NCBI GenBank assembly: GCA_964057225.1
Contig: OZ059894.1
Span: 20,800,476-20,864,475, forward strand
DNA length: 64,000 nt
Direction of reading: 5' to 3'
From: Auanema rhodensis
Taxonomy: Eukaryota > Nematoda > Chromadorea > Rhabditida > Rhabditidae
The position numbers were made by a program, and so were the translations under genes. The notes under the pieces are model-generated. The model saw only the letters and a list, made by a program, of their open reading frames with translations, was not told where the DNA came from and made no database searches. This document shows positions 39,322 to 53,900 of the stretch, piece after piece; within the stretch, counting starts at the first letter, position 1, and the number at the start of each line of letters is the position of its first letter.

Positions 39322-42300
39322 GTGAAAATCGAGGATATAAATGTAAACTTATATCAGTTGATATCTCGGTGCATTTTTAAGCTAGCGCAAATCTGATAAC
39401 ACAGAACGACGCAGCTTAAAAATTCGCATCGAATGCACTATACTACATTGAGAAACGCTTAATACAAAAATTAGTTATGATCGTTTGAAAAATGATGCAT
39501 TAGTGTATGTTGAGTTTCCATGTACACTCAACATTGCTTCCAAAAACATTTTGACAAAAATTTTTTCGAAAAATTTCAAAATAATTTAGCAAAAAGTAGA
39601 TGTTTTTAGATTCCATTTTTCAAGGCAAAGACGATGGACAATGTTATTCAACGAAAAAGTTAATTCTTCAGGGTGAAAATCGAGGATATAAGTGTGAACA
39701 TATATCAGTTGATATCTCGGTGCATTTTTAAGCTAGCGCAAATCTGATAACACAGATCGACGCAGCTTCAAAATCCGCATCGAATGCACTATACTACATT
39801 GAGAAACGCTTAATACAAAAATTAGTTATGATCGTTTGAAAAATGATGCATTAGTGTATGTTGATTTTCCATGTACACTCAACATTGCTTCCAAAAACAT
39901 TTTGACAAAAATTTTTTCGAAAAATTTCAAAATAATTTAGCAAAAAGTAGATGTTTTTGGATTCCATTTTTCAAGGCAAAGACGATGGACAATGTTATTC
40001 AACGAAAAAATTAATTCTTCAGGGTGAAAATCGAGGATATAAGTGTAAACTTATATCAGTTGATATCTCGGTGCATTTTTAAGCTAGCGCAAATCTGATA
40101 ACACAGAACGACGCAGCTTAAAAATTCGCATCGAATGCACTATACTACATTGAGAAACGCTTAATACAAAAATTAGTTATGATCGTTTGAAAAATGATGC
40201 ATTAGTGTATGTTGAGTTTCCATGTACACTCAACATTGCTTCCAAAAACATTTTGACAAAAATTTTTTCGAAAAATTTCGAAATAATTTAGCAAAAAGTA
40301 GATGTTTTTAGATTCCTTTTTTCAAGGCAAAGACGATGGACAATGTTATTCAACGAAAAAATTAATTCTTCAGGGTGAAAATCGAGGATATAAGTGTGAA
40401 CTTATATCAGTTGATATCTCGGTGCATTTTTAAGCTAGCGCAAATCTGATAACACAGATCGACGCAGCTTCAAAATCCGCATCGAATGCACTATACTACA
40501 TTGAGAAACGCTTAATACAAAAATTAGTTATGATCGTTTGAAAAATGATGCATTAGTGTATGTTGAGTTTCCATGTACACTCAACATTGCTTCCAAAAAC
40601 ATTTTGACAAAAATTTTTTCGAAAAATTTCAAAATAATTTAGCAAAAAGTAGATGTTTTTAGATTCCATTTTTCAAGGCAAAGACGATGGACAATGTTAT
40701 TCAACGAAAAAATTAATTCTTCAGGGTGAAAATCGAGGATATAAGTGTAAACTTATATCAGTTGATATCTCGGTGCATTTTTAAGCTAGCGCAAATCTGA
40801 TAACACAGAACGACGCAGCTTAAAAATTCGCATCGAATGCACTATACTACATTGAGAAACGCTTAATACAAAAATTAGTTATGATCGTTTGAAAAATGAT
40901 GCATTAGTGTATGTTGAGTTTCCATGTACACTCAACATTGCTTCCAAAAACATTTTGACAAAAATTTTTTCGAGAAATTTCGAAATAATTTAGCAAAAAG
41001 TAGATGTTTTTAGATTCCTTTTTTCAAGGCAAAGACGATGGACAATGTTATTCAACAAAAAAATTAATTCTTCAGGGTGAAAATCGAGGATATAAGTGTG
41101 AACTTATATCAGTTGATATCTCGGTGCATTTTTAAGCTAGCGCAAATCTGATAACACAGAACGACGCAGCTTAAAAATCCGCATCGAATGCACTATACTA
41201 CATTGAGAAACGCTTAATACAAAAATTAGTTATGATCGTTTGAAAAATGATGCATTAGTGTATGTTGAGTTTCCATGTACACTCAACATTGCTTCCAAAA
41301 ACATTTTGACAAAAATTTTTTCGAGAAATTTCAAAATAATTTAGCAAAAAGTAGATGTTTTTAGATTCCTTTTTTCAAGGCAAAGACGATGGACAATGTT
41401 ATTCAACGAAAAAATTAATTCTTCAGGGTGAAAATCGAGGATATAAGTGTGAACTTATATCAGTTGATATCTCGGTGCATTTTTAAGCTAGCGCAAATCT
41501 GATAACACAGATCGACGCAACTTAAAAATCCGCATCGAATGCACTATACTTCATTGAGAAACGCTTAATACAAAAATTAGTTATGATCGTTTGAAAAATG
41601 ATGCATTAGTGTATGTTGAGTTTCCATGTACACTCAACATTGCTTCCAAAAACATTTTGACAAAAATTTTTTCGAAAAATTTCAAAATAATTTAGCAAAA
41701 AGTAGATGTTTTTAGATTCCATTTTTCAAGGCAAAGACGATGGACAATGTTATTCAACGAAAAAATTAATTCTTCAGGGTGAAAATCGAGGATATAAGTG
41801 TGAACTTATATCAGTTGATATCTCGGTGCATTTTTAAGCTAGCGCAAATCTGATAACACAGATCGACGCAACTTAAAAATCCGCATCGAATGCACTATAC
41901 TACATTGAGAAACGCTTAATACAAAAATTAGTTATGATCGTTTGAAAAATGATGCATTAGTGTATGTTGATTTTCCATGTACACTCAACATTGCTTCCAA
42001 AAACATTTTGACAAAAATTTTTTCGAAAAATTTCAAAATAATTTAGCAAAAAGTAGATGTTTTTGGATTCCATTTTTCAAGGCAAAGACGATGGACAATG
42101 TTATTCAACGAAAAAATTAATTCTTCAGGGTGAAAATCGAGGATATAAGTGTAAACTTATATCAGTTGATATCTCGGTGCATTTTTAAGCTAGCGCAAAT
42201 CTGATAACACAGAACGACGCAGCTTAAAAATTCGCATCGAATGCACTATACTACATTGAGAAACGCTTAATACAAAAATTAGTTATGATCGTTTGAAAAA

Positions 42301-43884
42301 TGATGCATTAGTGTATGTTGAGTTTCCATGTACACTCAACATTGCTTCCAAAAACATTTTGACAAAAATTTTTTCGAAAAATTTCGAAATAATTTAGCAA
42401 AAAGTAGATGTTTTTAGATTCCTTTTTTCAAGGCAAAGACGATGGACAATGTTATTCAACGAAAAAATTAATTCTTCAGGGTGAAAATCGAGGATATAAG
42501 TGTGAACTTATATCAGTTGATATCTCGGTGCATTTTTAAGCTAGCGCAAATCTGATAACACAGATCGACGCAGCTTCAAAATCCGCATCGAATGCACTAT
42601 ACTACATTGAGAAACGCTTAATACAAAAATTAGTTATGATCGTTTGAAAAATGATGCATTAGTGTATGTTGAGTTTCCATGTACACTCAACATTGCTTCC
42701 AAAAACATTTTGACAAAAATTTTTTCGAAAAATTTCAAAATAATTTAGCAAAAAGTAGATGTTTTTAGATTCCATTTTTCAAGGCAAAGACGATGGACAA
42801 TGTTATTCAACGAAAAAATTAATTCTTCAGGGTGAAAATCGAGGATATAAGTGTAAACTTATATCAGTTGATATCTCGGTGCATTTTTAAGCTAGCGCAA
42901 ATCTGATAACACAGAACGACGCAGCTTAAAAATTCGCATCGAATGCACTATACTACATTGAGAAACGCTTAATACAAAAATTAGTTATGATCGTTTGAAA
43001 AATGATGCATTAGTGTATGTTGAGTTTCCATGTACACTCAACATTGCTTCCAAAAACATTTTGACAAAAATTTTTTCGAGAAATTTCGAAATAATTTAGC
43101 AAAAAGTAGATGTTTTTAGATTCCTTTTTTCAAGGCAAAGACGATGGACAATGTTATTCAACGAAAAAATTAATTCTTCAGGGTGAAAATCGAGGATATA
43201 AGTGTGAACTTATATCAGTTGATATCTCGGTGCATTTTTAAGCTAGCGCAAATCTGATAACACAGAACGACGCAGCTTAAAAATCCGCATCGAATGCACT
43301 ATACTACATTGAGAAATGCTTAATACAAAAATTAGTTATGATCGTTTGAAAAATGATGCATTAGTGTATGTTGAGTTTCCATGTACACTCAACATTGCTT
43401 CCAAAAACATTTTGACAAAAATTTTTTCGAGAAATTTCAAAATAATTTAGCAAAAAGTAGATGTTTTTAGATTCCTTTTTTCAAGGCAAAGACGATGGAC
43501 AATGTTATTCAACGAAAAAATTAATTCTTCAGGGTGAAAATCGAGGATATAAGTGTGAACTTATATCAGTTGATATCTCGGTGCATTTTTAAGCTAGCGC
43601 AAATCTGATAACACAGATCGACGCAACTTAAAAATCCGCATCGAATGCACTATACTACATTGAGAAACGCTTAATACAAAAATTAGTTATGATCGTTTGA
43701 AAAATGATGCATTAGTGTATGTTGAGTTTCCATGTACACTCAACATTGCTTCCAAAAACATTTTGACAAAAATTTTTTCGAAAAATTTCAAAATAATTTA
43801 GCAAAAAGTAGATGTTTTTAGATTCCATTTTTCAAGGCAAAGACGATGGACAATGTTATTCAACGAAAAAATTAATTCTTCAGG
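39322..43884 (+). repeat. Five- and six-monomer overlapping units (1755 and 2106 bp)
   Basis: Copies 113-115 repeat 108-110. From the second half of copy 114, copies 114-119 are matched by copies 120-125 (2106-bp offset). The order is gttgatttt/ggattcc, then B-type with G257, then cttcaaaa, then B-type with cgagaaa, then agaacg with cgagaaa, then caactt. Here B-type means gtaaac + agaacg + aattcgc. The two periods share monomers, so units were re-cut during amplification. Private changes: tatacttcattg (119), caacaaaaaaatt (117), gaaatgctt (124). Confidence 0.8.
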
Positions 43885-45288
43885 GTGAAAATCGAGGATA
43901 TAAGTGTGAACTTATATCAGTTGATATCTCGGTGCATTTTTAAGCTAGCGCAAATCTGATAACACAGATCGACGCAGCTTCAAAATCCGCATCGAATGCA
44001 CTATACTACATTGAGAAACGCTTAATACAAAAATTAGTTATGATCGTTTGAAAAATGATGCATTAGTGTATGTTGAGTTTCCATGTACACTCAACATTGC
44101 TTCCAAAAACATTTTGACAAAAATTTTTTCGAAAAATTTCGAAATAATTTAGCAAAAAGTAGATGTTTTTAGATTCCTTTTTTCAAGGCAAAGACGATGG
44201 ACAATGTTATTCAACGAAAAAATTAATTCTTCAGGGTGAAAATCGAGGATATAAGTGTGAACTTATATCAGTTGATATCTCGGTGCATTTTTAAGCTAGC
44301 GCAAATCTGATAACACAGAACGACGCAGCTTAAAAATCCGCATCGAATGCACTATACTACATTGAGAAATGCTTAATACAAAAATTAGTTATGATCGTTT
44401 GAAAAATGATGCATTAGTGTATGTTGAGTTTCCATGTACACTCAACATTGCTTCCAAAAACATTTTGACAAAAATTTTTTCGAGAAATTTCAAAATAATT
44501 TAGCAAAAAGTAGATGTTTTTAGATTCCTTTTTTCAAGGCAAAGACGATGGACAATGTTATTCAACGAAAAAATTAATTCTTCAGGGTGAAAATCGAGGA
44601 TATAAGTGTGAACTTATATCAGTTGATATCTCGGTGCATTTTTAAGCTAGCGCAAATCTGATAACACAGATCGACGCAACTTAAAAATCCGCATCGAATG
44701 CACTATACTACATTGAGAAACGCTTAATACAAAAATTAGTTATGATCGTTTGAAAAATGATGCATTAGTGTATGTTGAGTTTCCATGTACACTCAACATT
44801 GCTTCCAAAAACATTTTGACAAAAATTTTTTCGAAAAATTTCAAAATAATTTAGCAAAAAGTAGATGTTTTTAGATTCCATTTTTCAAGGCAAAGACGAT
44901 GGACAATGTTATTCAACGAAAAAATTAATTCTTCAGGGTGAAAATCGAGGATATAAGTGTGAACTTATATCAGTTGATATCTCGGTGCATTTTTAAGCTA
45001 GCGCAAATCTGATAACACAGATCGACGCAGCTTCAAAATCCGCATCGAATGCACTATACTACATTGAGAAACGCTTAATACAAAAATTAGTTATGATCGT
45101 TTGAAAAATGATGCATTAGTGTATGTTGAGTTTCCATGTACACTCAACATTGCTTCCAAAAACATTTTGACAAAAATTTTTTCGAAAAATTTCGAAATAA
45201 TTTAGCAAAAAGTAGATGTTTTTAGATTCCATTTTTCAAGGCAAAGACGATGGACAATGTTATTCAACGAAAAAATTAATTCTTCAGG
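43183..45288 (+). repeat. Two tandem three-monomer units (1053 bp) marked by gaaatgctt
   Basis: Copies 124-126 and 127-129 follow the same order: agaacg with gaaatgctt and cgagaaa; caactt with ttccattttt; cttcaaaa with G257. The last monomers differ at position 294 (ttccttttt against ttccattttt). The first unit overlaps the end of the six-monomer repeat before it. Confidence 0.85.
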
Positions 45289-47394
45289 GTGAAAATCGAG
45301 GATATAAGTGTAAACTTATATCAGTTGATATCTCGGTGCATTTTTAAGCTAGGGCAAATCTGATAACACAGAACGACGCAGCTTAAAAATTCGCATCGAA
45401 TGCACTATACTACATTGAGAAACGCTTAATACAAAAATTAGTTATGATCGTTTGAAAAATGATGCATTAGTGTATGTTGAGTTTCCATGTACACTCAACA
45501 TTGCTTCCAAAAACATTTTGACAAAAATTTTTTCGAAAAATTTCGAAATAATTTAGCAAAAAGTAGATGTTTTTAGATTCCTTTTTTCAAGGCAAAGACG
45601 ATGGACAATGTTATTCAACGAAAAAATTAATTCTTCAGGGTGAAAATCGAGGATATAAGTGTGAACTTATATCAGTTGATATCTCGGTGCATTTTTAAGC
45701 TAGCGCAAATCTGAGAACACAGATCGACGCAGCTTACAAATCCGCATCGAATGCACTATACTACATTGAGAAACACTTAATACAAAAATTAGTTATGATC
45801 GTTTGAAAAATGATGCATTAGTGTATGTTGAGTTTCCATGTACACTCAACATTGCTTCCAAAAACATTTTGACAAAAATTTTTTCGAAAAATTTCAAAAT
45901 AATTTAGCAAAAAGTAGATGTTTTTAGATTCCTTTTTTCAAGGCAAAGACGATGGACAATGTTATTCAACGAAAAAATTAATTCTTCAGGGTGAAAATCG
46001 AGGATATAAGTGTGAACTTATATCAGTTGATATCTCGGTGCATTTTTAAGCTAGCGCAAATCTGATAACACAGATCGACGCAACTTAAAAATCCGCATCG
46101 AATGCACTATACTACATTGAGAAACGCTTAATACAAAAATTAGTTATGATCGTTTGAAAAATGATGCATTAGTGTATGTTGAGTTTCCATGTACACTCAA
46201 CATTGCTTCCAAAAACATTTTGACAAAAATTTTTTCGAAAAATTTCAAAATAATTTAGCAAAAAGTAGATGTTTTTAGATTCCATTTTTCAAGGCAAAGA
46301 CGATGGACAATGTCATTCAACGAAAAAATTAATTCTTCAGGGTGAAAATCGAGGATATAAGTGTAAACTTATATCAGTTGATATCTCGGTGCATTTTTAA
46401 GCTAGGGCAAATCTGATAACACAGAACGACGCAGCTTAAAAATTCGCATCGAATGCACTATACTACATTGAGAAACGCTTAATACAAAAATTAGTTATGA
46501 TCGTTTGAAAAATGATGCATTAGTGTATGTTGAGTTTCCATGTACACTCAACATTGCTTCCAAAAACATTTTGACAAAAATTTTTTCGAAAAATTTCGAA
46601 ATAATTTAGCAAAAAGTAGATGTTTTTAGATTCCTTTTTTCAAGGCAAAGACGATGGACAATGTTATTCAACGAAAAAATTAATTCTTCAGGGTGAAAAT
46701 CGAGGATATAAGTGTGAACTTATATCAGTTGATATCTCGGTGCATTTTTAAGCTAGCGCAAATCTGAGAACACAGATCGACGCAGCTTAAAAATCCGCAT
46801 CGAATGCACTATACTACATTGAGAAACACTTAATACAAAAATTAGTTATGATCGTTTGAAAAATGATGCATTAGTGTATGTTGAGTTTCCATGTACACTC
46901 AACATTGCTTCCAAAAACATTTTGACAAAAATTTTTTCGAAAAATTTCAAAATAATTTAGCAAAAAGTAGATGTTTTTAGATTCCTTTTTTCAAGGCAAA
47001 GACGATGGACAATGTTATTCAACGAAAAAATTAATTCTTCAGGGTGAAAATCGAGGATATAAGTGTGAACTTATATCAGTTGATATCTCGGTGCATTTTC
47101 AAGCTAGCGCAAATCTGATAACACAGATCGACGCAGCTTAAAAATCCGCATCGAATGCACTATACTACATTGAGAAACGCTTAATACAAAAATTAGTTAT
47201 GATCGTTTGAAAAATGATGCATTAGTGTATGTTGAGTTTCCATGTACACTCAACATTGCTTCCAAAAACATTTTGACAAAAATTTTTTCGAAAAATTTCA
47301 AAATAATTTAGCAAAAAGTAGATGTTTTTAGATTCCTTTTTTCAAGGCAAAGACGATGGACAATGTTATTCAACGAAAAAATTAATTCTTCAGG
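45289..47394 (+). repeat. Two tandem three-monomer units (1053 bp) marked by agggcaa
   Basis: Copies 130-131 and 133-134 match: gtaaac with agggcaa, agaacg and aattcgc, followed by gagaacac with gaaacactt. The third members differ: copy 132 has caactt and tgtcattc, while copy 135 has cagctt and cattttcaagc. Copy 131 has a private cttacaaa. Confidence 0.85.
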
Positions 47395-48096
47395 GTGAAA
47401 ATCGAGGATATAAGTGTGAACTTATATCAGTTGATATTTCGGTGCATTTTTAAGCTAGCGCAAATCTGATAACACAGAACGACGCAGCTTAAAAATCCGC
47501 ATCGAATGCACTATACTACATTGAGAAACGCTTAATACAAAAATTAGTTATGATCGTTTGAAAAATGATGCATTAGTGTATGTTGAGTTTCCATGTACAC
47601 TCAACATTGCTTCCAAAAACATTTTGACAAAAATTTTTTCGAGAAATTTCAAAATAATTTAGCAAAAAGTAGATGTTTTTAGATTCCTTTTTTCAAGGCA
47701 AAGACGATGGACAATGTTATTCAACGAAAAAATTAATTCTTCAGGGTGAAAATCGAGGATATAAGTGTGAACTTATATCAGTTGATATCTCGGTGCATTT
47801 TTAAGCTAGCGCAAATCTGATAACACAGATCGACGCAACTTAAAAAACCGCATCGAATGCACTATACTACATTGAGAAACGCTTAATACAAAAATTAGTT
47901 ATGATCGTTTGAAAAATGATGCATTAGTGTATGTTGAGTTTCCATGTACACTCAACATTGCTTCCAAAAACATTTTGACAAAAATTTTTTCGAAAAATTT
48001 CGAAATAATTTAGCAAAAAGTAGATGTTTTTAGATTCCATTTTTCAAGGCAAAGACGATGGACAATGTTATTCAACGAAAAAATTAATTCTTCAGG
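47395..48096 (+). repeat. Ordinary monomers 136-137
   Basis: Copy 136 has gatatttcgg, agaacg and cgagaaa; copy 137 has caacttaaaaaacc and G257. I see no higher-order partner nearby and no other element. Confidence 0.8.
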
Positions 48097-50204
48097 GTGA
48101 AAATCGAGGATATAAGTGTAAACTTATATCAGTTGATATCTCGGTGCATTTTTAAGCTAGCGCAAATCTGATAACACAGAACGACGCAGCTTAAAAATTC
48201 GCATCGAATGCACTATACTACATTGAGAAACGCTTAATACAAAAATTAGTTATGATCGTTTGAAAAATGATGCATTAGTGTATGTTGAGTTTCCATGTAC
48301 ACTCAACATTGCTTCCAAAAACATTTTGACAAAAATTTTTTCGAAAAATTTCGAAATTATTTAGCAAAAAGTAGATGTTTTTAGATTCCTTTTTTCAAGG
48401 CAAAGACGATGGACAATGTTATTCAACGAAAAAAATTTATTCTTCAGGGTGAAAATCGAGGATATAAGTGTGAACTTATATCAGTTGATATCTCGGTGCA
48501 TTTTTAAGCTAGCGCAAATCTGATAACACAGAACGACGCAGCTTAAAAATTCGCATCGAATGCACTATACTACATTGAGAAACGCTTAATACAAAAATTA
48601 GTTATGATCGTTTGAAAAATGATGCATTAGTGTATGTTGAGTTTCCATGTACACTCAACATTGCTTCCAAAAACATTTTGACAAAAATTTTTTCGAAAAA
48701 TTTCGAAATTATTTAGCAAAAAGTAGATGTTTTTAGATTCCTTTTTTCAAGGCAAAGACGATGGACAATGTTATTCAACGAAAAAAATTTATTCTTCAGG
48801 GTGAAAATCGAGGATATAAGTGTGAACTTATATCAGTTGATATCTCGGTGCATTTTTAAGCTAGCGCAAATCTGATAACACAGAACGACGCAGCTTAAAA
48901 ATTCGCATCGAATGCACTATACTACATTGAGAAACGCTTAATACAAAAATTAGTTATGATCGTTTGAAAAATGATGCATTAGTGTATGTTGAGTTTCCAT
49001 GTACACTCAACATTGCTTCCAAAAACATTTTGACAAAAATTTTTTCGAAAAATTTCGAAATTATTTAGCAAAAAGTAGATGTTTTTAGATTCCTTTTTTC
49101 AAGGCAAAGACGATGGACAATGTTATTCAACGAAAAAATTTATTCTTCAGGGTGAAAATCGAGGATATAAGTGTGAACTTATATCAGTTGATATCTCGGT
49201 GCATTTTTAAGCTAGCGCAAATCTGAGAACACAGATCGACGCAGCTTAAAAATCCGCATCGAATGCACTATACTACATTAAGAAACGCTTAATACAAAAA
49301 TTAGTTATGATCGTTTGAAAAATGATGCATTAGTGTATGTTGAGTTTCCATGTACACTCAACATTGCTTCCAAAAACATTTTGACAAAAATTTTTTCGAA
49401 AAATTTCGAAATTATTTAGCAAAAAGTAGATGTTTTTAGATTCCTTTTTTCAAGGCAAAGACGATGGACAATGTTATTCAACGAAAAAATTTATTCTTCA
49501 GGGTGAAAATCGAGGATATAAGTGTGAACTTATATCAGTTGATATCTCGGTGCATTTTTAAGCTAGCGCAAATCTGAGAACACAGATCGACGCAGCTTAA
49601 AAATCCGCATCGAATGCACTATACTACATTAAGAAACGCTTAATACAAAAATTAGTTATGATCGTTTGAAAAATGATGCATTAGTGTATGTTGAGTTTCC
49701 ATGTACACTCAACATTGCTTCCAAAAACATTTTGACAAAAATTTTTTCGAAAAATTTCGAAATTATTTAGCAAAAAGTAGATGTTTTTAGATTCCTTTTT
49801 TCAAGGCAAAGACGATGGACAATGTTATTCAACGAAAAAATTTATTCTTCAGGGTGAAAATCGAGGATATAAGTGTGAACTTATATCAGTTGATATCTCG
49901 GTGCATTTTTAAGCTAGCGCAAATCTGAGAACACAGATCGACGCAGCTTAAAAATCCGCATCGAATGCACTATACTACATTAAGAAACGCTTAATACAAA
50001 AATTAGTTATGATCGTTTGAAAAATGATGCATTAGTGTATGTTGAGTTTCCATGTACACTCAACATTGCTTCCAAAAACATTTTGACAAAAATTTTTTCG
50101 AAAAATTTCGAAATTATTTAGCAAAAAGTAGATGTTTTTAGATTCCTTTTTTCAAGGCAAAGACGATGGACAATGTTATTCAACGAAAAAATTTATTCTT
50201 CAGG
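48097..50204 (+). repeat. Single-monomer homogenised run, copies 138-143
   Basis: Six consecutive monomers share cgaaattat (T at 262) and the end tttattcttc (T at 341), a pair otherwise seen only in copy 151. Copies 138-140 carry agaacg and aattcgc; copies 141-143 carry gagaacac and attaagaaacg and look identical by eye. Copies 138 and 139 are 352 bp because the A6 run near position 333 is A7 (48429-48435 and 48781-48787). This is the only place where one monomer type repeats at a 351-bp period, which suggests a very recent local amplification. Confidence 0.88.
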
Positions 50205-50906
50205 GTGAAAATCGAGGATATAAGTGTGAACTTATATCAGTTGATATCTCGGTGCATTTTTAAGCTAGCGCAAATCTGAGAACACAGATCGACGCAGCTT
50301 AAAAATCCGCATCGAATGCACTATACTACATTGAGAAACGCTTAATACAAAAATTAGTTATGATCGTTTGAAAAATGATGCATTAGTGTATGTTGAGTTT
50401 CCATGTACACTCAACATTGCTTCCAAAAACATTTTGACAAAAATTTTTTCGAAAAATTTCAAAATAATTTAGCAAAAAGTAGATGTTTTTAGATTCCTTT
50501 TTTCAAGGCAAAGACGATGGACAATGTTATTCAACGAAAAAATTAATTCTTCAGGGTGAAAATCGAGGATATAAGTGTGAACTTATATCAGTTGATATCT
50601 CGGTGCATTTTTAAGCTAGCGCAAATCTGATAACACAGATCGACGCAACTTAAAAATCCGCATCGAATGCACTATACTACATTGAGAAACGCTTAATACA
50701 AAAATTAGTTATGATCGTTTGAAAAATGATGCATTAGTGTATGTTGAGTTTCCATGTACACTCAACATTGCTTCCAAAAACATTTTGACAAAAATTTTTT
50801 CGAAAAATTTCAAAATAATTTAGCAAAAAGTAGATGTTTTTAGATTCCTTTTTTCAAGGCAAAGACGATGGACAATGTTATTCAACGAAAAAATTAATTC
50901 TTCAGG
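50205..50906 (+). repeat. Ordinary monomers 144-145
   Basis: Copy 144 keeps gagaacac but returns to attgagaaac, A257 and ttaattcttc, so it is a transition between the homogenised run and the next block. Copy 145 is a caactt type with ttcctttttt. Nothing else is visible. Confidence 0.8.
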
Positions 50907-53900
50907 GTGAAAATCGAGGATATAAGTGTGAACTTATATCAGTTGATATCTCGGTGCATTTTTAAGCTAGCGCAAATCTGATAACACAGATCGACGCAAC
51001 TTAAAAATCCGCATCGAATGCACTATACTACATTGAGAAACGCTTAATACAAAAATTAGTTATGATCGTTTGAAAAATGATGCATTAGTGTATGTTGAGT
51101 TTCCATGTACACTCAACATTGCTTCCAAAAACATTTTGACAAAAATTTTTTCGAAAAATTTCAAAATAATTTAGCAAAAAGTAGATGTTTTTAGATTCCT
51201 TTTTTCAAGGCAAAGACGATGGACAAAGTTATTCAACGAAAAAATTAATTCTTCAGGGTTAAAATCGAGGATATAAGTGTAAACTTATATCAGTTGATAT
51301 CTCGGTGCATTTTTAAGCTAGCGCAAATCTGATAACACAGAACGACGCAGCTTAAAAATTCGCATCGAATGCACTATACTACATTGAGAAACGCTTAATA
51401 CAAAAATTAGTTATGATCGTTTGAAAAATGATGCATTAGTGTATGTTGAGTTTCCATGTACACTCAACATTGCTTCCAAAAACATTTTGACAAAAATTTT
51501 TTCGAAAAATTTCGAAATAATTTAGCAAAAAGTAGATGTTTTTAGATTCCATTTTTCAAGGCAAAGACGATAGACAATGTTATTCAACGAAAAAATTAAT
51601 TCTTCAGGGTGAAAATCGAGGATATAAGTGTGAACTTATATCAGTTGATATCTCGGTGCATTTTTAAGCTAGCGCAAATCTGATAACACAGAACGACGCA
51701 GCTTAAAAATCCGCATCGAATGCACTATACTACATTGAAAAACGCTTAATACAAAAATTAGTTTTGATCGTTTGAAAAATGATGCATTAGTGTATGTTGA
51801 GTTTCCATGTACACTCAACATTGCTTCCAAAAACATTTTGACAAAAATTTTTTCGAAAAATTTCAAAATAATTTAGCAAAAAGTAGATGTTTTTAGATTC
51901 CTTTTTTCAAGGCAAAGACGATGGACAAAGTTATTCAACGAAAAAATTATTTCTTCAGGGTTAAAATCGAGGATATAAGTGTAAACTTATATCAGATGAT
52001 ATCTCGGTGCATTTTTAAGCTAGCGCAAATCTGATAACACAGAACGACGCAGCTTAAAAATTCGCATCGAATGCACTATACTACATTGAGAAACGCTTAA
52101 TACAAAAATTAGTTATGATCGTTTGAAAAATGATGCATTAGTGTATGTTGAGTTTCCATGTACACTCAACATTGCTTCCAAAAACATTTTGACAAAAATT
52201 TTTTCAAAAAATTTCGAAATAATTTAGCAAAAAGTAGATGTTTTTAGATTCCATTTTTCAAGGCAAAGACGATAGACAATGTTATTCAACGAAAAAATTA
52301 ATTCTTCAGGGTGAAAATCGAGGATATAAGTGTGAACTTATATCAGTTGATATCTCGGTGCATTTTTAAGCTAGCGCAAATCTGATAACACAGATCGACG
52401 CAACTTAAAAATCCGCATCGAATGCACTATACTACATTGAGAAACGCTTAATACAAAAATTAGTTATGATCGTTTGAAAAATGATGCATTAGTGTATGTT
52501 GAGTTTCCATGTACACTCAACATTGCTTCCAAAAACATTTTGACAAAAATTTTTTCGAAAAATTTCGAAATAATTTAGCAAAAAGTAGATGTTTTTAGAT
52601 TCCATTTTTCAAGGCAAAGACGATGGACAATGTTATTCAACGAAAAAATTAATTCTTCAGGGTGAAAATCGAGGATATAAGTGTAAACTTATATCAGTTG
52701 ATATCTCGGTGCATTTTTAAGCTAGCGCAAATCTGATAACACAGAACGACGCAGCTTAAAAATTCGCATCGAATGCACTATACTACATTGAGAAACGCTT
52801 AATACAAAAATTAGTTATGATCGTTTGAAAAATGATGCATTAGTGTATGTTGAGTTTCCATGTACACTCAACATTGCTTCCAAAAACATTTTGACAAAAA
52901 TTTTTTCGAAAAATTTCGAAATTATTTAGCAAAAATTAGATGTTTTTAGATTCCTTTTTTCAAGGCAAAGACGATGGACAATGTTATTCAACGAAAAAAT
53001 TTATTCTTCAGGGTGAAAATCGAGGATATAAGTGTGAACTTATATCAGTTGATATCTCGGTGCATTTTTAAGCTAGCGCAAATCTGAAAACACAGATCGA
53101 CGCAGCTTAAAAATCCGCATCGAATGCACTATACTACATTGAGAAACGCTTAATACAAAAATTAGTTATGATCGTTTGAAAAATGATGCATTAGTGTATG
53201 TTGAGTTTCCATGTACACTCAACATTGCTTCCAAAAACATTTTGACAAAAATTTTTTCGAAAAATTTCGAAATAATTTAGCAAAAAGTAGATGTTTTTAG
53301 ATTCCATTTTTCAAGGCAAAGACGATAGACAATGTTATTCAACGAAAAAATTAATTCTTCAGGGTGAAAATCGAGGATATAAGTGTGAACTTATATCAGT
53401 TGATATCTCGGTGCATTTTTAAGCTAGCGCAAATCTGATAACACAGATCGACGTAGCTTAAAAATCCGCATCGAATGCACTATACTACATTGAGAAACGC
53501 TTAATACGAAAATTAGTTTTGATCGTTTGAAAAATGATGCATTAGTGTATGTTGAGTTTCCATGTACACTCAACATTGCTTCCAAAAACATTTTGACAAA
53601 AATTTTTTCGAAAAATTTCAAAATAATTTAGCAAAAAGTAGATGTTTTTAGATTCCTTTTTTCAAGGCAAAGACGATGGACAAAGTTATTCAACGAAAAA
53701 ATTAATTCTTCAGGGTTAAAATCGAGGATATAAGTGTAAACTTATATCAGTTGATATCTCGGTGCATTTTTAAGCTAGCGCAAATCTGATAACACAGAAC
53801 GACGCAGCTTAAAAATTCGCATCGAATGCACTATACTACATTGAGAAACGCTTAATACAAAAATTAGTTATGATCGTTTGAAAAATGATGCATTAGTGTA

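Noticed and set aside
51669-51866. 65-codon open stretch on the minus strand (and its twin at 53424-53621)
   Set aside because: Both come from the same A-to-T change (gttatgatcg to gttttgatcg) in related monomers 1755 bp apart. The near-identical proteins reflect repeat copying, not conservation of a gene.
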